Positions 35,704 through 42,690 of a stretch of 64,000 nucleotides of DNA are shown here, piece by piece (positions within the stretch are counted from its first letter, which is position 1; every line of letters begins with the position of its first letter). The DNA is from Prosthecobacter fusiformis. GTDB lineage: Bacteria; Verrucomicrobiota; Verrucomicrobiia; Verrucomicrobiales; Verrucomicrobiaceae. A program made the position numbers and the translations under genes. Where the stretch lies: contig NZ_SOCA01000009.1 of the NCBI RefSeq assembly GCF_004364345.1, positions 1 to 64,000 of the forward strand, written 5' to 3'. The notes under the pieces are model-generated. The model saw only the letters and a program-made list of their open reading frames with translations. It was not told where the DNA came from and ran no database searches.

Positions 35704-36612
35704 ATGAAACCGCTCGATCTCCAGGTCAATGGCTACGCAGGCACCGACTTCAACGGCGACAGCCTCACGGCTGAAGCCCTCCACCATGCCTGCCACTGCC
35801 TGCGGGAAGATGGCTGTGATTCCATCCTGGCCACGTTCATCACGGATGACATCGCCACGCTGGAGCGGCGCATGAGCCGGCTGGTGGAGCTGCGTGAAAA
35901 CGATCCTCTGGCCAAGGAGGTGATCGCAGGCATTCACATTGAAGGGCCGTTCATCAATCCGGAAAAAGGCTACGTGGGTGCCCATCCTCCGCAATGCGTA
36001 AAGCCAGCCAATCTGGAGGATACCAAACGCCTGCTGGATGCGGCAGGTGGCCTCACCAAGATCATCACCCTGGCCCCTGAGCATGACGCGGACTATCACG
36101 TCACGGAGTTTCTTTCCAGGAACGGCATCACCGTCTCCGCCGGGCATTGCAATCCTTCTCTGGACCAGCTCCGCGCAGCGACGGAGCACGGCCTGAGCAT
36201 GTTCACCCACGTGGGCAATGGCTGCCCCATGCTCATGCACCGGCATGATAACATCATCCACCGCGCACTCTCTTTGCGGGACCGTCTATGGCTCTGCTTC
36301 ATCCCGGATGGCGTGCACATTGATTTTTTTGCCCTCATTAATTACCTCCGTAGTGCCGGGCTGGAAAAAACCATCTTTGTGACGGATGCCATCTCCGCCG
36401 CCCGGCTGGGCCCAGGAAACTACAAACTGGCAGGCTGGGACATCAAGATTGGCGAGGACCTCGTGGCCCGCTCACCAGACGGCTCCCACTTCGTCGGCAG
36501 CACCGTGACGATTCCCCGCATCCTCTCCAACGGCCAGCAGTCCCTGGGACTGACCAAAGCCGAGCTGGAACTGCTGCTGGATACGAACCCGCGCAAGGCC
36601 GTGGGGCTGTAA
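35704..36612 (+). CDS. nagA: N-acetylglucosamine-6-phosphate deacetylase
   Basis: Hydrolyses GlcNAc-6-phosphate to glucosamine-6-phosphate and acetate in amino-sugar recycling. Amidohydrolase motifs are DLQVNGYAGTDFNG at the start, IHIEGPFINPEKGYVGAHPP (metal-binding Glu), VSAGHCNPS, MFTHVGNGC (His ligand), FIPDGVHI and FVTDAIS (catalytic Asp). At 302 aa it is about 80 residues shorter than usual because the N-terminal part of the small beta-sandwich domain is missing; the barrel itself seems complete. The frame is closed just upstream, so this is not a mis-chosen start. No nagB is adjacent. Confidence 0.88.
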   Translation: MKPLDLQVNGYAGTDFNGDSLTAEALHHACHCLREDGCDSILATFITDDIATLERRMSRLVELRENDPLAKEVIAGIHIEGPFINPEKGYVGAHPPQCVKPANLEDTKRLLDAAGGLTKIITLAPEHDADYHVTEFLSRNGITVSAGHCNPSLDQLRAATEHGLSMFTHVGNGCPMLMHRHDNIIHRALSLRDRLWLCFIPDGVHIDFFALINYLRSAGLEKTIFVTDAISAARLGPGNYKLAGWDIKIGEDLVARSPDGSHFVGSTVTIPRILSNGQQSLGLTKAELELLLDTNPRKAVGL

Positions 36613-36633
36613 GCAGTGCACCCGGCACGCAGT

Positions 36634-37365
36634 TCAGCGGGCTTTCGGCGGAGCCACCATCTCATAGCTGCCCTCTGGGCCAGCAACTCGGTATTCATCC
36701 GCATAGATCACATTGCGGTCCGTTTCCTCCACACTGTGATACTGGCCAAACTTGGCGTAGGGGCCGAGTTTCTCAGGATACTGGGTGATGATGTCTTTCT
36801 CGTTGATCACCTCCACGCCGTCTTTCCAGATGCTCCAGAAGCCGGTGGTATCGGAGGCCCAGCGGACATGGACGACCCAATCCGTCCAGACGTCCTTTTG
36901 CATGGGCAGCCGTTTCATTCTGCGGCGCTTGCCGCCAGGGATGGCATCGCTGGTGATGACCCATTCGTCACCCTGCACGCGGATGGCCAGCACGGGGCTG
37001 GGGCCGCCCTGCTGGGTATGCCATTGAAAGAGCACGGCATCGCGCTTTTGCGGGGCCTTGAATTCACCCGGCAAGTATAAGCTGAGGCCATACCAGTACT
37101 CCGTGTCCATCTGGATCTTGGTGCGGTCATCCGTGAACTCAGCACGCTGACCTTTGGCGACTTCGGGATCGGTGGCGCGCAGGAGCATCTTGGCCGCGTA
37201 TTTGCCCGCACGAACAGGAGAAGTCACCAAGGTCACCGCATCCGGAGATCCTTGTTGGATTCGCAACTGCGTCACATCACCGGTTTCAAAATCCGCCAGC
37301 TTTAAGAGAGCTGCGTGAAGAGGCATCGCAGAGGCGATGAGAAGCGGGAGGAAAAAGCGGGACAT
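36634..37365 (-). CDS. secreted polysaccharide lyase, heparin lyase I-like
   Basis: An exported protein of about 243 aa (start MSRFFLPLLIASAMPLHA at 37365; two further Met codons lie just upstream). The fold is a beta-jelly-roll: FETGDVTQLRIQQGS, VRAGKYAAKMLL, EYWYGLSLYLPGEFK, FQWHTQQGGPSPVLAIRVQGDEW, DWVVHVRWASDTTGFWSIWKDG and AKFGQYHS. This order and the KFGQY/H block match the Polysacc_lyase (heparin lyase I-like) family, which cleaves uronic-acid polysaccharides. The actual substrate is unknown. It is convergent with nagA, with 21 bases between stops. Confidence 0.82.
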   Translation of the reverse strand: MSRFFLPLLIASAMPLHAALLKLADFETGDVTQLRIQQGSPDAVTLVTSPVRAGKYAAKMLLRATDPEVAKGQRAEFTDDRTKIQMDTEYWYGLSLYLPGEFKAPQKRDAVLFQWHTQQGGPSPVLAIRVQGDEWVITSDAIPGGKRRRMKRLPMQKDVWTDWVVHVRWASDTTGFWSIWKDGVEVINEKDIITQYPEKLGPYAKFGQYHSVEETDRNVIYADEYRVAGPEGSYEMVAPPKAR

Positions 37366-37457
37366 GGGGGGCATGGGCATGGAACATCTACGGTAGATCG
37401 GTCACCGTTTTACCGAGTATCCAACAAGGTATCTTGCAACAACAGAAGGCTGCTCAA

Positions 37458-37772
37458 TTACGGTGCCTCTTTCATCCGCTTGGCCACATCCAGCTCGATA
37501 GGGCCATACTTCTTTTCATAGGCCTGCAAGGTCTGGGTGAGATGCATCCACAGGCGCTTGGCACCGTCATAAGAAGTCACCACACGGCTGACGATCTGGG
37601 CCTCTTCATCCACCATCGGCCCAAAGGCATTCAGGTTGAGGGCGAAATCCAGCACGACCTCATTCGGGGTGGCAAAAAGGCGGGCGACATTCGAATACAC
37701 AGCGCCTGCAGGAGGGGAAATTTTGACCGGGGCAGAGGAATCTGGACCGACAATTTTTACGGAGTTGGACAT
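37458..37772 (-). CDS. DUF3467 protein
   Basis: A 104-aa soluble protein. The core (YSNVARLFATPNEVVLDFALNL...IVSRVVTSYDGAKRLWMHLTQTLQAYEKKYGPIEL) matches DUF3467, a small family with predicted alpha/beta fold and no known function. It begins four bases after the fdhD stop and is probably the third gene of the lpxK-fdhD-DUF3467 unit. Confidence 0.85.
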   Translation of the reverse strand: MSNSVKIVGPDSSAPVKISPPAGAVYSNVARLFATPNEVVLDFALNLNAFGPMVDEEAQIVSRVVTSYDGAKRLWMHLTQTLQAYEKKYGPIELDVAKRMKEAP

Positions 37773-37776
37773 GGTG

Positions 37777-38709
37777 TTAGGCTGGGGTTGGAAAATGAAG
37801 GCGCTCCGGATGCGTGTAAACGTTCATCGTTTCACCACGCAGGAAACCGATGAGAGTCTGGCCTGAATCCTGAGCAAAGTCCACCGCCAGGCTGCTGGGG
37901 GCAGAAATGGCGGCAACGATGGGGATGCCGCCCGCCAGGGCCTTTTGGATGATCTCGAATGAAACGCGGCCACTAACTAACAAAATGTGCTGCGAAAGCG
38001 GCAGCAAGTTTCGTTGCAGCGCGTAACCCAGCACCTTATCCAGAGCATTGTGCCTGCCCACGTCCTCACGGATGACAATGAGCTCCCCCTGGGCATCAAA
38101 CAGAGCGCTGGCATGGAGACCGCCGGTCTTGGAAAAAGTCTCCTGAGCAGCACGGAGCTTCGCCGGGAGGGAGGCGATGAGGTCGGGCGAGATGGGAGGG
38201 AAGGAAGAAGGTGTGAGCGAAGAGGAGGAGTGTTCAGTATTCAGTGCGCAGTTCTCAGTTGGCAATGACCCGGCACCTTCATCTGAGGGCTGGGGACTGC
38301 GCACTGAGCACTGGTTTTGGTTCAGCGTTGGAAACTTCTGAAACACAGATTCAATGCTCGTCTTCCCGCACAGACCGCAGCTAGAGGCGCTGAAGACATG
38401 ACGGGTCAGGGATTCCCAGTTCACCACGGCCCGGCCGAGCAGGACGTCCACAATGTTGCCATGCTTGTTGCCAACGCTGGGGCATTGGGAAATTTCCAGC
38501 ACATCCCGTGCGCAGGTGATGACACCTTCGGTGACGAGAAATCCGGCCACCAGCTCTTCATCATGTCCAGGAGTGCGCATGACCACGGCCACGCTGCGGC
38601 CTTCCACCCGGATTTCCAAAGGCTCCTCCCGGGCCACCACGTCCTGACGTTTTTCAGCAGGATGGCCTAACTGAAGGTGCGTCAGCTCGATGGTGGATGA
38701 TTCGCTCAT
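37777..38709 (-). CDS. fdhD: formate dehydrogenase accessory sulfurtransferase FdhD, with insertion
   Basis: Transfers sulfur from the cysteine desulfurase to the molybdenum/tungsten cofactor of formate dehydrogenase. The 310 aa show EEPLEIRVEGRSVAVVMRTPGHDEELVAGFLVTEG, the catalytic CxxC (SSCGLCGKTSIES), TGGLHASALFDAQGELIVIREDVGRHNALDKVLGYAL and FLRGETMNVYTHPERL. Between the CxxC block and the TGGLHA block there is an extra segment of about 45 low-complexity residues (NQNQCSVRSPQPSDEG, TENCALNTEHSSSSL), encoded by DNA with a 12-bp inverted repeat. The frame stays open, so the protein may still work. The ATG overlaps the lpxK stop (ATGA). Confidence 0.92.
   Translation of the reverse strand: MSESSTIELTHLQLGHPAEKRQDVVAREEPLEIRVEGRSVAVVMRTPGHDEELVAGFLVTEGVITCARDVLEISQCPSVGNKHGNIVDVLLGRAVVNWESLTRHVFSASSCGLCGKTSIESVFQKFPTLNQNQCSVRSPQPSDEGAGSLPTENCALNTEHSSSSLTPSSFPPISPDLIASLPAKLRAAQETFSKTGGLHASALFDAQGELIVIREDVGRHNALDKVLGYALQRNLLPLSQHILLVSGRVSFEIIQKALAGGIPIVAAISAPSSLAVDFAQDSGQTLIGFLRGETMNVYTHPERLHFPTPA
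38241..38307. repeat. inverted repeat inside fdhD
   Basis: TCAGTGCGCAGT (38241-38252) and its exact complement ACTGCGCACTGA (38296-38307) are separated by 43 bases and flanked by further TTCAGT/CTCAGT-like words. It falls in the non-conserved insertion of FdhD and looks like a small dispersed palindromic element captured in frame. Confidence 0.7.
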
Positions 38710-39929
38710 ACCGCCGTCTCCAGCAGGTCCGCACTGACAAGCCCTTGCGTCACGTGGCGGGGCTCGGCGATCAGGCGCACCAGTTTGTCAAAAATCTCCC
38801 GGCCCTTGATGATCTCGATCTCCACCCGGAGGAAGTAAATGGGGATGTCATCGGGAAGCGATTTCGGGAAGCGTACGAAGTCCTTTTCAGTGGTGAGGAT
38901 GGCGTGGGCATCCGCATTTTCACAACGGTCAATGAACTGGATGATCTCCTTTTCCTGGAAGCGGTGGTGATCCGTGAAGCGGACAGTCCAGTGGACTTTG
39001 GCCCCCAGCTTGCGCAGGCTATTTTCAAAACTCTCCGGCACGGCGATGCCAGACAACGCCCCTACATACTTTCCCCGGAAAGCATCCAGCGGCAGACGCT
39101 CACCCGTGTGAATGTGCTCAAAGTGGACCGGCCGGTGGCGACACTCGATGATTTCCGCCACGGCGTTGTGTTTGCGGATCTGCTCAATGATCTCGCCGCT
39201 ATCGCCATCGGATTTGGTGAGGAAAATGTAGCTGGCACGGCGCAGGCTGGCGGGCGGCTCGCGCAGGGTGCCGCGGGGCAGCATATAGCCGGTGCCAAAC
39301 GGAGCGGTTTTATCCACCAGCACGATGTCATGGCGATGCTTCAACTTCAGGTATTGCAGGCCGTCATCCAGGATGAGCACATCCGCACCGAATTTACGGA
39401 TGGCATGGGCACCCGCCTTCACGCGGTTGCGGTCCACCACCACGGGCACGCCTTTGCAGTTTTGCGCCAGCATGAAGGGCTCATCACCGGCCACGTAAGA
39501 ATCCAGCAACACCTTTTCACCGTCCGAGACCACACGCGGCAGCAGCTCGCGCGGCTTGCGGACCAGACCCAATTTGGCCGCGATGCGCCAGCTCGTGGGG
39601 ATCTTGCGCTGTCGTTTGCTTTTATAACCCCGGCTCAGGATGGCCACCCGCCGCCCCTGGGCCAGCAGGGCCTTGGCAAAAAGCTCCACCACTGGCGTCT
39701 TGCCCGTGCCACCCACCGTGATGTTTCCAATGCTGATCACCGGCACCCCCAGGTGATGGTCGTGCAGGTAACGCTCCCGATATAGTAACAAGCGCAGCCT
39801 CACCGCCCCAGAATAAATGCCGGACAAAAACCAGAACGCCATGCGCAAAAACGCCGCCCGCATGCCACGACGATTGTGGATGATGACATCAATGATGAAT
39901 TTTTCGAGATCTTCGAGCGTGTCCTTCAT
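38706..39929 (-). CDS. lpxK: tetraacyldisaccharide 4'-kinase
   Basis: Phosphorylates the 4' position of lipid A disaccharide at the inner membrane, the sixth step of the Raetz pathway. The 407 aa begin with a membrane-associating helix, then VPVISIGNITVGGTGKTPVVELFAKAL (P-loop), VAILSRGYK, VSDGEKVL, VAGDEPFMLAQ, VLILDDGLQY (DDG active site), LLPRGTLREP-like MLPRGTLREPPASL, FTDHHRFQEKEI (DHH) and TTEKDFVRFP. It is somewhat longer than E. coli LpxK (328 aa), with an N-terminal extension (MKDTLEDLEKFIIDVI) and a C-terminal tail. Presence implies lipid A and therefore an LPS-bearing outer membrane. Confidence 0.95.
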   Translation of the reverse strand: MKDTLEDLEKFIIDVIIHNRRGMRAAFLRMAFWFLSGIYSGAVRLRLLLYRERYLHDHHLGVPVISIGNITVGGTGKTPVVELFAKALLAQGRRVAILSRGYKSKRQRKIPTSWRIAAKLGLVRKPRELLPRVVSDGEKVLLDSYVAGDEPFMLAQNCKGVPVVVDRNRVKAGAHAIRKFGADVLILDDGLQYLKLKHRHDIVLVDKTAPFGTGYMLPRGTLREPPASLRRASYIFLTKSDGDSGEIIEQIRKHNAVAEIIECRHRPVHFEHIHTGERLPLDAFRGKYVGALSGIAVPESFENSLRKLGAKVHWTVRFTDHHRFQEKEIIQFIDRCENADAHAILTTEKDFVRFPKSLPDDIPIYFLRVEIEIIKGREIFDKLVRLIAEPRHVTQGLVSADLLETAV

Positions 39930-39967
39930 CCGGTGGGAGGCGGACGGTAGACCGGGAGGGGGGGATG

Positions 39968-40023
39968 CTCAAGTACTGTAGTCATCACTCCCTGTCCCGC
40001 GACTGCGGCGATCCGAGTGATGA
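39968..40023. repeat. left hairpin repeat bracketing the DUF2281/PIN cassette
   Basis: It contains CTCAAGTAC-T-GTAGTCATCACTC (39968-39990), matched 22 of 23 by 40780-40802 on the far side of the toxin-antitoxin genes. The end TCATCACTC (39982-39990) also pairs with GAGTGATGA (40015-40023), so each copy can fold as a hairpin. No other gene lies in 39930-40133. Confidence 0.75.
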
Positions 40024-40133
40024 GTTTCGGATTCTGCGGCCGCGCTGTGGCTGATGACAACCTTGTCTCCGGCCAACCAGCGCGGTTGGAAAGCAGGTCT
40101 TTACGGGTGAGATGGATGAATTATGTTGAAGGC

Positions 40134-40376
40134 ATGAGCACCCTCACTGCGATCCTCAATCCATCGCCCGACGGAACGTTGCATTTGCCCTTGCCAGCGG
40201 GGTGGAAACCTCAGCAGGCCGTTCGGGTCAAGGCTGTCTTGGAGCCTGTTCTGGACAATCCAGGAGAGGCGGCCGAATCTGCGAGTCTGAAGGGTTTTGG
40301 TTGTTTGCGAGGCCTGATATGGATGGCTCCCGATTTTGATGAGCCGCTGGAGGATTTTGGAGAGTATTCTGCATGA
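40134..40376 (+). CDS. DUF2281-like antitoxin
   Basis: An 80-aa protein starting at ATG 40134 (MSTLTAILNP); the longer frame upstream reads through the hairpin repeat and is unlikely. The N-terminal half has a strand pattern (TAILNPSPDGTLHLPLPAGW). The C-terminus LKGFGCLRGLIWMAPDFDEPLEDFGEY is the DUF2281-type tail that blocks a PIN-domain toxin's active site. It overlaps the PIN gene by 4 bases (ATGA), the usual antitoxin-toxin coupling. Confidence 0.82.
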   Translation: MSTLTAILNPSPDGTLHLPLPAGWKPQQAVRVKAVLEPVLDNPGEAAESASLKGFGCLRGLIWMAPDFDEPLEDFGEYSA

Positions 40377-40759
40377 AGCTTCTGATTGATACTCATGCCT
40401 TGCTATGGTTTTGCGAAGGCCACGCCTCACTCAGCGCAAAAGCGCGTGCTGCCATGGAAGATGAAAGCAACGAGCGTTACGTCAGCCATGCCACGGCTTG
40501 GGAAGTGGCTATAAAAGTGAGCCTTGGGAAGATCCAGCTGAAACTGGACTATGAAATTCTCTTTTCGCAGGTGGTGAAGGCCAACGGATTCCAAATGATG
40601 GGCCAAGATTTACGGCACTATCAGGCATTGATCGCCATGCCAAAGCATCATGGCGATCCCTTTGACCGGTTGCTGATCGCGCAGGCCCAGGTGGAGGGCA
40701 TGACCATCCTAAGCTGTGACAGGAATTTTGCGGCCTATGGCGTGCCGCTTCTTTGGTAG
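40373..40759 (+). CDS. PIN-domain ribonuclease toxin (VapC-like)
   Basis: A 128-aa PIN toxin. Acidic active-site residues are in LLIDTHALLWF (Asp), SHATAWEVAIKVSLGKI (Glu), HHGDPFDRLLIAQAQ (Asp, Asp) and ILSCDRNFAAYGVPLLW (Asp). This is the PIN_Sll0205-like subgroup, which pairs with DUF2281 or Phd antitoxins. As a family member it would cleave RNA (often tRNA) when free. It is coupled to the antitoxin by overlap. Confidence 0.92.
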   Translation: MKLLIDTHALLWFCEGHASLSAKARAAMEDESNERYVSHATAWEVAIKVSLGKIQLKLDYEILFSQVVKANGFQMMGQDLRHYQALIAMPKHHGDPFDRLLIAQAQVEGMTILSCDRNFAAYGVPLLW

Positions 40760-40779
40760 CGAAGTGATGGGGGATGATA

Positions 40780-40901
40780 CTCAAGTACAGTAGTCATCAC
40801 TCTCCGAGGGATGCGAAGCGAGGTCGAAGCCTGTCGAGGTCGAATCTCCTGCGAGGTCTTACCAAAGTGAATATCAAAAACGCATCACTCGGAGAGTGAT
40901 G
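40780..40901. repeat. right hairpin repeat bracketing the DUF2281/PIN cassette
   Basis: It starts with CTCAAGTAC-A-GTAGTCATCACTC (40780-40802), the second copy of the left repeat. Its CATCACTCTCCGAG (40796-40809) pairs exactly with CTCGGAGAGTGATG (40888-40901), a 14-bp stem closing a ~78-nt loop that holds GAGGTCGAA twice. It fills the gap between the PIN gene and nadB, converging from the right. Confidence 0.75.
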
Positions 40902-40910
40902 GTTACTGCA

Positions 40911-42515
40911 CTAATACCGCCTCAGCGTCGTATCCGCAGGCTCACGCGCGGAGTCTTTCTCCGGGTAATCCAGCGTGAAATGCAGCCCCCGGCTCTCATG
41001 GCGGCGGATGGCGCATTCGACGATGAGTGAGGCGGTTTCGACGAGGTTGCGGAGTTCCAGGAGCTCGCTGGTGATGCGGAAGTTCCAGTAAAACTCCTGG
41101 ACCTCGCGCTTTAAATTGCGCAGGCGGGCGGCGGCGCGTTGGAGGCGCTTGGTGGTGCGCAGGATGGAGACGTAATCCCACATGAGGCGGCGGATTTCAT
41201 CCCAGTTGTGGTAGATGACGACGAGCTCGTCATTGTCCACAGCCTCACCGCTCTGCCATGGGGGCACCGAGTAAATCTGCTCGGCCTCTTTGCCGATGGG
41301 CATCTTGCGCAGCATGTGATCCACAGCACGGTGGGAAATGACGAGGCACTCCAGCAGGGAGTTGCTGGCCAGGCGGTTGGCCCCATGCAGGCCGGTGCAA
41401 CCGACCTCCCCTACGGCACAGAGGCCTCGAATTCGGGTAGCACCATTCACATCCGTAACGACGCCGCCACACTGGTAATGAGCTGCGGGGACGACGGGGA
41501 TGGACTGCTTGGTGATGTCGATATCCACCTCCAGGCAGGCTTTGTAGATGTTCGGGAAGTGGCTGAGGATAAACTCCGCCGGACGGTGGGAGATGTCCAG
41601 ATACACGCAGGGGCCGCCGGTGCGCTTGATCTCGCTATCAATGGCGCGGGCGACGATGTCACGCGGGGCCAGGGAGCCGCGCGGATCATAACGGTGCATG
41701 AATTCCTGCCCCTTATTATCGATCAGCCGGGCACCCTCGCCTCGCATGGCTTCGGTGATGAGGAAGGAGCGCTTCTGCGGGTGATAGAGGCAGGTGGGGT
41801 GAAACTGGATGAACTCCATGTTTGCGATGCTGGCCCCGGCCCGCCAGGCCATGGCCACGCCATCCCCGGTGGCCACACGCGGGTTGGTGGTGTAAAGGTA
41901 CACACGGCCGCTGCCGCCGGTGGAAAGCACGACGCGATCCGAGCGGAAGGTGACGACTTCATGCGTGGTTTCATTGAGCACGTAGAGGCCCAGCACGCGG
42001 TCCTCCGTGACAAAACCAAGCTTGGCCGTGGTGATGATATCAATGGCAAAGTGATTTTCGTAGAGCGTGATGTTGGGCCGCTCTTTGACAGCGGCCAGCA
42101 GCTTTTCCGTCAGCTCCCGTCCAGTGGCATCGGCAGCATGAAGCACGCGCCGCTGGGAGTGCCCGCCCTCGCGCGTCAGGTCAAATTCCAGGTGGCCGTC
42201 GGAGGCTTCGCGCTGGTCGAAGTGCACGCCCCATTTCACCAGCTCGGCGATGCGGTCCGGCCCTTCGGTGACGATGGTGCGCACCGCCGCTTCATTGCAA
42301 AGGCCCGCGCCGGCGATGAGGGTATCACTGACGTGCTGCTCGATGCTGTCTTCCTCGCTGGTCACGCAGGCGATGCCGCCCTGGGCCCAGTTAGAATTGG
42401 AGTCCAGCGCTCCGCGTTTAGTGAGGATGGCCACTGTGCCATGCTCAGAGGCATGCAGGGCCGCGCTCAGACCACCGGCACCACTGCCGACAATGATGAA
42501 ATCGTAATCAGTCAC
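40911..42515 (-). CDS. nadB: L-aspartate oxidase
   Basis: Oxidises aspartate to iminoaspartate in NAD biosynthesis. The 534 aa open with the FAD fold (DFIIVGSGAGGLSAALHASEHGTVAILTK) and continue with NSNWAQGGIACV, EGGHSQRRVLHAADATGRELTEKL, STGGSGRVYLYTTNP, MEFIQFHPTCLYHP, FLITEAMRGEGARL, PRDIVARAIDSEI, AHYQCGGVVTDVNGAT and GANRLASNSLLECLV. The length and motif order are normal. The His/Arg active site (HRYDPRGSLAPRDIV) is intact. No nadA or nadC is in the window. Confidence 0.96.
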   Translation of the reverse strand: MTDYDFIIVGSGAGGLSAALHASEHGTVAILTKRGALDSNSNWAQGGIACVTSEEDSIEQHVSDTLIAGAGLCNEAAVRTIVTEGPDRIAELVKWGVHFDQREASDGHLEFDLTREGGHSQRRVLHAADATGRELTEKLLAAVKERPNITLYENHFAIDIITTAKLGFVTEDRVLGLYVLNETTHEVVTFRSDRVVLSTGGSGRVYLYTTNPRVATGDGVAMAWRAGASIANMEFIQFHPTCLYHPQKRSFLITEAMRGEGARLIDNKGQEFMHRYDPRGSLAPRDIVARAIDSEIKRTGGPCVYLDISHRPAEFILSHFPNIYKACLEVDIDITKQSIPVVPAAHYQCGGVVTDVNGATRIRGLCAVGEVGCTGLHGANRLASNSLLECLVISHRAVDHMLRKMPIGKEAEQIYSVPPWQSGEAVDNDELVVIYHNWDEIRRLMWDYVSILRTTKRLQRAAARLRNLKREVQEFYWNFRITSELLELRNLVETASLIVECAIRRHESRGLHFTLDYPEKDSAREPADTTLRRY

Positions 42516-42690
42516 AAGAGGATAGGCGGGTTGGAATCATGCCCCGCCTCCCGGTCGGCGGACCGGATGGGATTTCCTGGTTGGGAAACTGCGCTGCTTC
42601 TCGTCCACGACGGGCTCATGACGGCCTCCAGCATGGCGAGCTTGGCACATTGCGCCAGCGGCTTGTTTGGGGGGCAAAACTCTGCTGTTT

